Of a stretch of 64,000 nt of DNA, positions 60,501 to 64,000 are shown piece by piece. This stretch comes from Apoderus coryli (Eukaryota > Arthropoda > Insecta > Coleoptera > Attelabidae). The notes below the pieces were generated by a model. The model was not told the origin of the DNA and made no database searches. It was given only the letters and a program-made list of their open reading frames with translations. The stretch is from assembly GCA_911728435.2 (NCBI GenBank), contig OU452199.1, positions 39,319,253-39,383,252 of the forward strand, given 5' to 3'. Made by a program: the position numbers and the translations under genes. Every line of letters begins with the position of its first letter. The stretch's first letter is position 1.

Positions 60501-63500
60501 TGGCGGTACTGCATCTACGGAATGTCTAGACGACTTCATCTATCCTCATCCAACCGATTGCACCAAATTTTATTACTGCGCTCCATATGGGCCACAAATC
60601 ATGGATTGTCCAGCTGGTTTGCATTTTAGTCCCTCCGATTTAGAATGTAGATGGCCCCACGAAGCTGGTTGTAAAGCTGGTGATAGCAACTCTAATGAGG
60701 GTGATGAAGATGATACAACTGCAGCAGCGCCTTCTACAAAGCCTCCACAAAAACCATCCACAACCCCAAGTAGCAATGATGATGAGAATGACAACGAAAC
60801 CAATCCTGAAGATGTTCCAACTCGTCCTCCGCCAAGACCATCCCCAACCCCAAATGACAGCGACGATGATGAAAATACCACTGCAGCTGATGATAAGACC
60901 AATCCACCAACGCAAGAAGCGTCAACTCCCAACGGAAATGGAGAGGGAGGTGCCTCTAATGAATGTTTAGACGATTTCATCTATCCTCATCCAACAGATT
61001 GCACCAAATTTTACTACTGCGCTCCATATGGTCCACAAATCATGGATTGTCCAGATGGTTTACATTTCAGTCCAACCGCTTTAGAATGCAGATGGCCCCA
61101 CGAAGCAGGTTGTAAAGCTGGTGATGGCAGTTCTAATGAGGGTGGTGAAGATGAAACAACTGCAGCAGCGCCTTCTACAAAGCCTACAATAAGACCGTCC
61201 ACAACTACAAGCAGCAATGATGACGACGATAATAATGACGACGAAACCACTCCGGAGAATGTGCCAACTCCAGGTGACAACGATGTAGATACTACATCAG
61301 CTGATGATGGTACCAGTCCACCTCCACAACAAGCGTCAACTCCCAATAATGGAAATGAAGGAGGTGGTGCTTCTAATGAATGTTTAGATGACTTCATCTA
61401 TCCTCATCCAACAGATTGCACCAAATTTTACTACTGCGCTCCATATGGTCCACAAATCATGGATTGTCCAGATGGTTTACATTTCAGTCCAACCGCTTTA
61501 GAATGCAGATGGCCCCACGAAGCAGGTTGTAAAGCTGGTGATGGCAGTTCTAATGAGGGTGGTGAAGATGAAACAACTGCAGCAGCGCCTTCTACAAAGC
61601 CTACAATAAGACCGTCCACAACTACAAGCAGCAATGATGACGACGATAATAATGACGACGAAACCACTCCGGAGAATGTGCCAACTCCAGGTGACAACGA
61701 TGTAGATACTACATCAGCTGATGATGGTACCAGTACACCTCCACAACAAGCGTCAACTCCCAATAATGGAAATGAAGGAGGTGGTGCTTCTAATGAATGT
61801 TTAGATGACTTCATCTATCCTCATCCAACAGATTGCACCAAATTTTACTACTGCGCTCCATATGGTCCACAAATCATGGATTGTCCAGATGGTTTACATT
61901 TCAGTCCAACCGCTTTAGAATGCAGATGGCCCCACGAAGCAGGTTGTAAAGCTGGTGATGGCAGTTCTAATGAGGGTGGTGAAGATGAAACAACTGCAGC
62001 AGCGCCTTCTACAAAGCCTACAATAAGACCGTCCACAACTACAAGCAGCAATGATGACGACGATAATAATGACGACGAAACCACTCCGGAGAATGTGCCA
62101 ACTCCAGGTGACAACGATGTAGATACTACATCAGCTGATGATGGTACCAGTACACCTCCACAACAAGCGTCAACTCCCAATAATGGAAATGAAGGAGGTG
62201 GTGCTTCTAATGAATGTTTAGATGACTTCATCTATCCTCATCCAACAGATTGCACCAAATTTTACTACTGCGCTCCATATGGTCCACAAATCATGGATTG
62301 TCCAGCTGGTTTACATTTCAGTCCAACCGCTTTAGAATGCAGATGGCCCCACGAAGCAGGTTGCAAAGCTGGTGATGGCCATTCTAATGAGGGTGGTGAA
62401 GATGATACAACTGCAGCAGCGCCTTCTACAAAGCCTACAAGAAGACCAACCACAACTCCAAGTAGCAATGATGACAACGATAACGATGACGACGAAACCA
62501 CTCCGAAGAATGATGATACCAGTCCACCCCCGCAACAAGCGTCAACCCCCAATAATGGAAATGAAGGAGGTGGTGCTTCTAATGAATGTTTAGACGACTT
62601 CATCTATCCTCATCCTACAGATTGCACCAAATTTTACTACTGCGCTCCATATGGTCCCCAAATCATGGATTGTCCAGCTGGTTTACATTTCAGTCCAACC
62701 GCTTTAGAATGTAGATGGCCCCACGAAGCAGGTTGCAAAGCTGGTGATGGTAATTCTAATGAAGGTGGTGAAGAGGATACAACTGCAGCAGCGCCTTCTA
62801 CAAAGCCTACAAGAAGACCAACCACAACTCCAAGTAGTAATGATGACGACGACAATGAAACCACTCCTGAAGATATTCCAACTCGTCCTCCGCCAGGACC
62901 ACCTACAACTCCAAGTGACAATGATGACGACAATGACAACGAAACTACACCTGAAGATGTTCCAACTCCAGATAGCAATGATGACGATGATAACAACGAA
63001 ACCACCCCGGAAAATGTGCCAACTCCCAGTGACAATGACGATGATGTAGATACAACTCCCGCTGATAGTGACACCAGTCCATCACCACAACAACCTTCAA
63101 CACCAGATGTTGACAATGATGATGACAATAACAATGAAACTACTCCTGAAGATGTTCCAACTCCAGATAACAATGATGACGATGATGACAACGAAACAAC
63201 TCCAGAAAATGTGCCAACTCCCAGTGATAATGACGATGATGTAGATACAACTCCAGCTGATAGTGACACCAGTCCCCCACCGGAAGAACCGTCAACCCCA
63301 GATAACGGAAATGATGATGACGACGATAGTGGAAATGAAGAAGATGATGACGATGGTAAGTAATAGAAATTGATTAGAGGCAAATTAGAATCCTAAAGAC
63401 TTAAAAGAAGGAAGGTAAATAGAAAATATAAAAAATGGGAAAATTATTGAAAGCAATGAAACCAGTCAGTCTTGTTTGATTGTTAGATGGGAGAATGATA

Positions 63501-63916
63501 ATATCATCTACTTTTGCATTGATCCGAGGAGGATCTAGATCATGAGGCGCAGACAAATATTATCAATGGTTACATTTTTGTCTGCACTAGACAATCTTTT
63601 GACCAAGATAGAAGTCTCTATTAGTACGACAAATTAATTAACCTTGAGGCTAAGATTTAGCCCTAGTAACTACAACATTGTGTCAAATGCATTTTAGTTG
63701 TGTAATAATTATCTAGAACTGAACTCAATTCCCTCAAAGTAGTCCATAACCTATAATTGTTGCCGTTTCCTTGTTTTTAAATAAAAAATATATAATTTAT
63801 TTTAGTATGGACCACTACGACTCACAAACCACATAAACCAACAAAACCAAATTGTATTACCAGGCCACCAAAGACACCAAAACCAACAACAACAGAAACA
63901 CCAGTAGAAACTGAGG
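51335..63916 (+). CDS. Gene E: secreted protein with six near-identical CBM14 domains (3' partial)
   Basis: Exon 51335-51401 is a signal peptide (MLIRVCSVLVLGLTLFSSVS, donor AAAC|GTAAGT). Exon 60476-63355 carries six CBM14 domains (CLDDFIYPHPTDCTKFYYC, APYGPQIMDCP, LECRWPHEAGC; six Cys each), starting near 60523, 60962, 61379, 61796, 62213 and 62585. They are separated by Asp/Asn/Glu/Thr/Pro linkers, and an acidic linker array ends the exon. Exon 63806-63916 is Thr/Pro/Lys-rich and ends GAGG|GTAAGA. All junctions are phase 1, and the gene continues past the window. Domains 2-5 lie in 417-bp tandem units. The first intron is 9.1 kb and packed with transposons. The acceptor at 60475 shows that an ATG at 60457 is intronic, not the start. 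Role: chitin binding, perhaps cross-linking fibrils, inferred. Confidence 0.8.
51718..51748 (-). ncRNA. Hammerhead-core-like motif (Penelope-type remnant)
   Basis: On the minus strand CTGATGA-A-GGTGC ... GCACC-GAAAC shows the two conserved boxes around a 5-bp stem. This is the same layout as the Penelope ends at 45864 and 48533. Flanking sequence is degenerate. Confidence 0.4.
52521..53636. mobile_element. PIF/Harbinger-like element remnant
   Basis: The ends are CCAGGGTCCCTATTCTCGA and the complement of CCAGGGTGCCTATTCTCGA. Inside, the plus strand (52956-53146) encodes a Myb/SANT-like (zeste-type) domain and the minus strand near 53160-53260 encodes EARPSRKMYKALEAFELDDL and FIKKFRLN, typical of a Harbinger transposase start. 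The divergent two-gene layout fits Harbinger elements. The catalytic domain is missing. Confidence 0.6.
52956..53146 (+). pseudogene. Myb/SANT-like (zeste-type) DNA-binding domain fragment
   Basis: Frame TRTAFVSSKQKQVLIDFLQN ... LLSGRFSNTFTKKSARLLWE ... LNAIPGGSCKNWMQWTK has the three tryptophan-type helices of the zeste/Harbinger-associated Myb domain. It ends at a possible donor AAAG|GTAGAT. Only one exon is seen. Confidence 0.6.
53685..53772. repeat. 88-nt near-perfect hairpin
   Basis: Outer stem TTCATAATGTC / GACATTATGAA, then ACTCACC / GGTGAGT, then GCACCTTTAT / ATAAAGGTGC around an 8-nt loop CCGGCCGT. Pairing is nearly continuous. It could be a small MITE or a pre-miRNA-like fold. Confidence 0.6.
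53887..55088 (+). mobile_element. mariner-family transposon
   Basis: TA-flanked (53885-53886 and 55089-55090). The ends are CGAGGGTTGCCTTTTATATT and the complement of CGAGGGTTGTTTTATATTTT. Length 1.2 kb, as expected for mariner. It lies in gene E intron 1. Confidence 0.85.
54046..55025 (+). pseudogene. mariner transposase (DD34D), frameshifted
   Basis: Two frames overlap. The first (to 54454) ends ASKHIYDIVTGE. The second (54447-55025) starts NESWIYAYEPESKQ and includes the second and third catalytic aspartates (HHDNASSHTS and YSSDLAPNEF, 34 residues apart). The junction is one extra A in the codon of the first catalytic aspartate, changing frame there. The N terminus has a stop after DEHK near 54061. 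The family-typical end HGEYFGKQ is intact. Confidence 0.85.
55638..59745. mobile_element. Large inverted-repeat (foldback-like) element, copy 2
   Basis: Same components as copy 1, but with a short left arm (from about 55638) and a long right arm ending TGCCTCGAGGGCAACAGCTAG. The arms meet near 57290. It is overall the reverse complement of copy 1: the stretch 57883-58083 (-) has the same translation as 36986-37186 (+). A further piece resembling the element centre follows at 59745-59845. Confidence 0.7.
57413..57503 (+). repeat. (GTCT)n microsatellite
   Basis: About 22 units with one GTAT interruption, inside copy 2 of the foldback element. It is the counterpart of 37567-37660. Confidence 0.95.
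60092..60330 (-). pseudogene. LINE reverse transcriptase fragment (R1/LOA-like)
   Basis: Minus-strand GNFGAFHNTPHESVKGALER and ARWMCEMLITRTAETKLEHL match the region before the catalytic box of R1/LOA-type LINEs. Same family as 43222-43790. Short, with no other domains. Confidence 0.65.
60380..60411. mobile_element. 32-bp imperfect hairpin insert (candidate miniature element, copy 4)
   Basis: Starts CAAAGATTAG and ends TTAATTTG. The flanking 7-mers are TATAAAG and CATAAAG (six of seven). The inverted ends are imperfect, so this is the weakest member of the set. Confidence 0.3.
63356..63805 (+). other. Intron 2 of gene E
   Basis: 450 bp between donor GATG|GTAAGT and acceptor ATTTTAG. No repeat or exon recognised. 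Confidence 0.6.
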
Positions 63917-64000
63917 GTAAGATAAATTCTCAACAGAAAATTTTTATTTATTTTGTTTTGTAGTGACTTATTTTTATTTATTGTAAACGAAATAGTTCCT
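63917..64000 (+). other. Start of gene E intron 3
   Basis: Follows donor GAGG|GTAAGA. The window ends inside this intron. Confidence 0.6.

Noticed and set aside
60573..63383. Repeated minus-strand frames beginning MKSSKHSLEA and the 248-codon frame in gene E
   Set aside because: Antisense of the six CBM14 repeats. Their repetition only reflects the tandem array.

Overview
This is a piece of an AT-rich, transposon-dense insect nuclear genome. The evidence is spliced genes with GT-AG introns, chitin-binding peritrophin-A (CBM14) domains, a phosphatidylethanolamine-binding protein (PEBP), and an insect-style mobilome of mariner, Tc1-like, hAT, Harbinger, Penelope and non-LTR elements. A large-genome insect such as a beetle is plausible, but the species cannot be told from this window.

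The host content is a cluster of five secreted CBM14/mucin-like genes plus one PEBP gene. Gene A (+, 851-4651, 5' end outside the window) has three CBM14 domains separated by acidic Ser/Glu and Thr-rich mucin segments. Gene B (-, 10131-6812, 268 aa) and gene C (-, 17164-13409, 166 aa) are small two-domain proteins. Gene D (+, 21608-32656) has one CBM14 domain, about 1000 residues of Ser/Thr/Pro mucin, then two CBM14 domains. Gene E (+, 51335-beyond 63916) has six nearly identical CBM14 domains with acidic linkers. In B, C, D and E a short exon codes the signal peptide and ends in phase 1. Nearly all CBM14 exons start and end in phase 1, which suits exon shuffling. These proteins probably bind chitin in the peritrophic matrix or cuticle. 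The PEBP gene (33382-34307) follows gene D.

Most of the remainder is mobile DNA. 4.7-6.6 kb: LINE and pogo/Tigger-like relics. 10.6-13.3 kb: hAT, LINE and Tc1-type MITE pieces. 17.7-20.6 kb: two LINE fragments. 21.7-25.4 kb (gene D intron 1): a decayed spliced transposase. 35.3-39.7, 42.0-48.9 and 55.6-59.7 kb: three copies of a large inverted-repeat element built from satellite-like subunits. The middle copy is broken by a solo LTR, LINE pieces and an almost perfect inverted Penelope pair. 49.0-50.9 kb: a Tc1/mariner-type element with 261-bp inverted ends. 52.5-55.1 kb: a Harbinger-like element, a long hairpin and a mariner, all inside the first intron of gene E.

The most unusual observation is a set of 23-32 bp palindromic inserts with ends CAAAGAT...ATCTTTG, each between about 7-bp direct repeats (6124, 13239, 30539, and a weaker one at 60380). 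One interrupts a transposase reading frame, and removing the insert plus one repeat restores that frame. These look like copies of an extremely small mobile hairpin.
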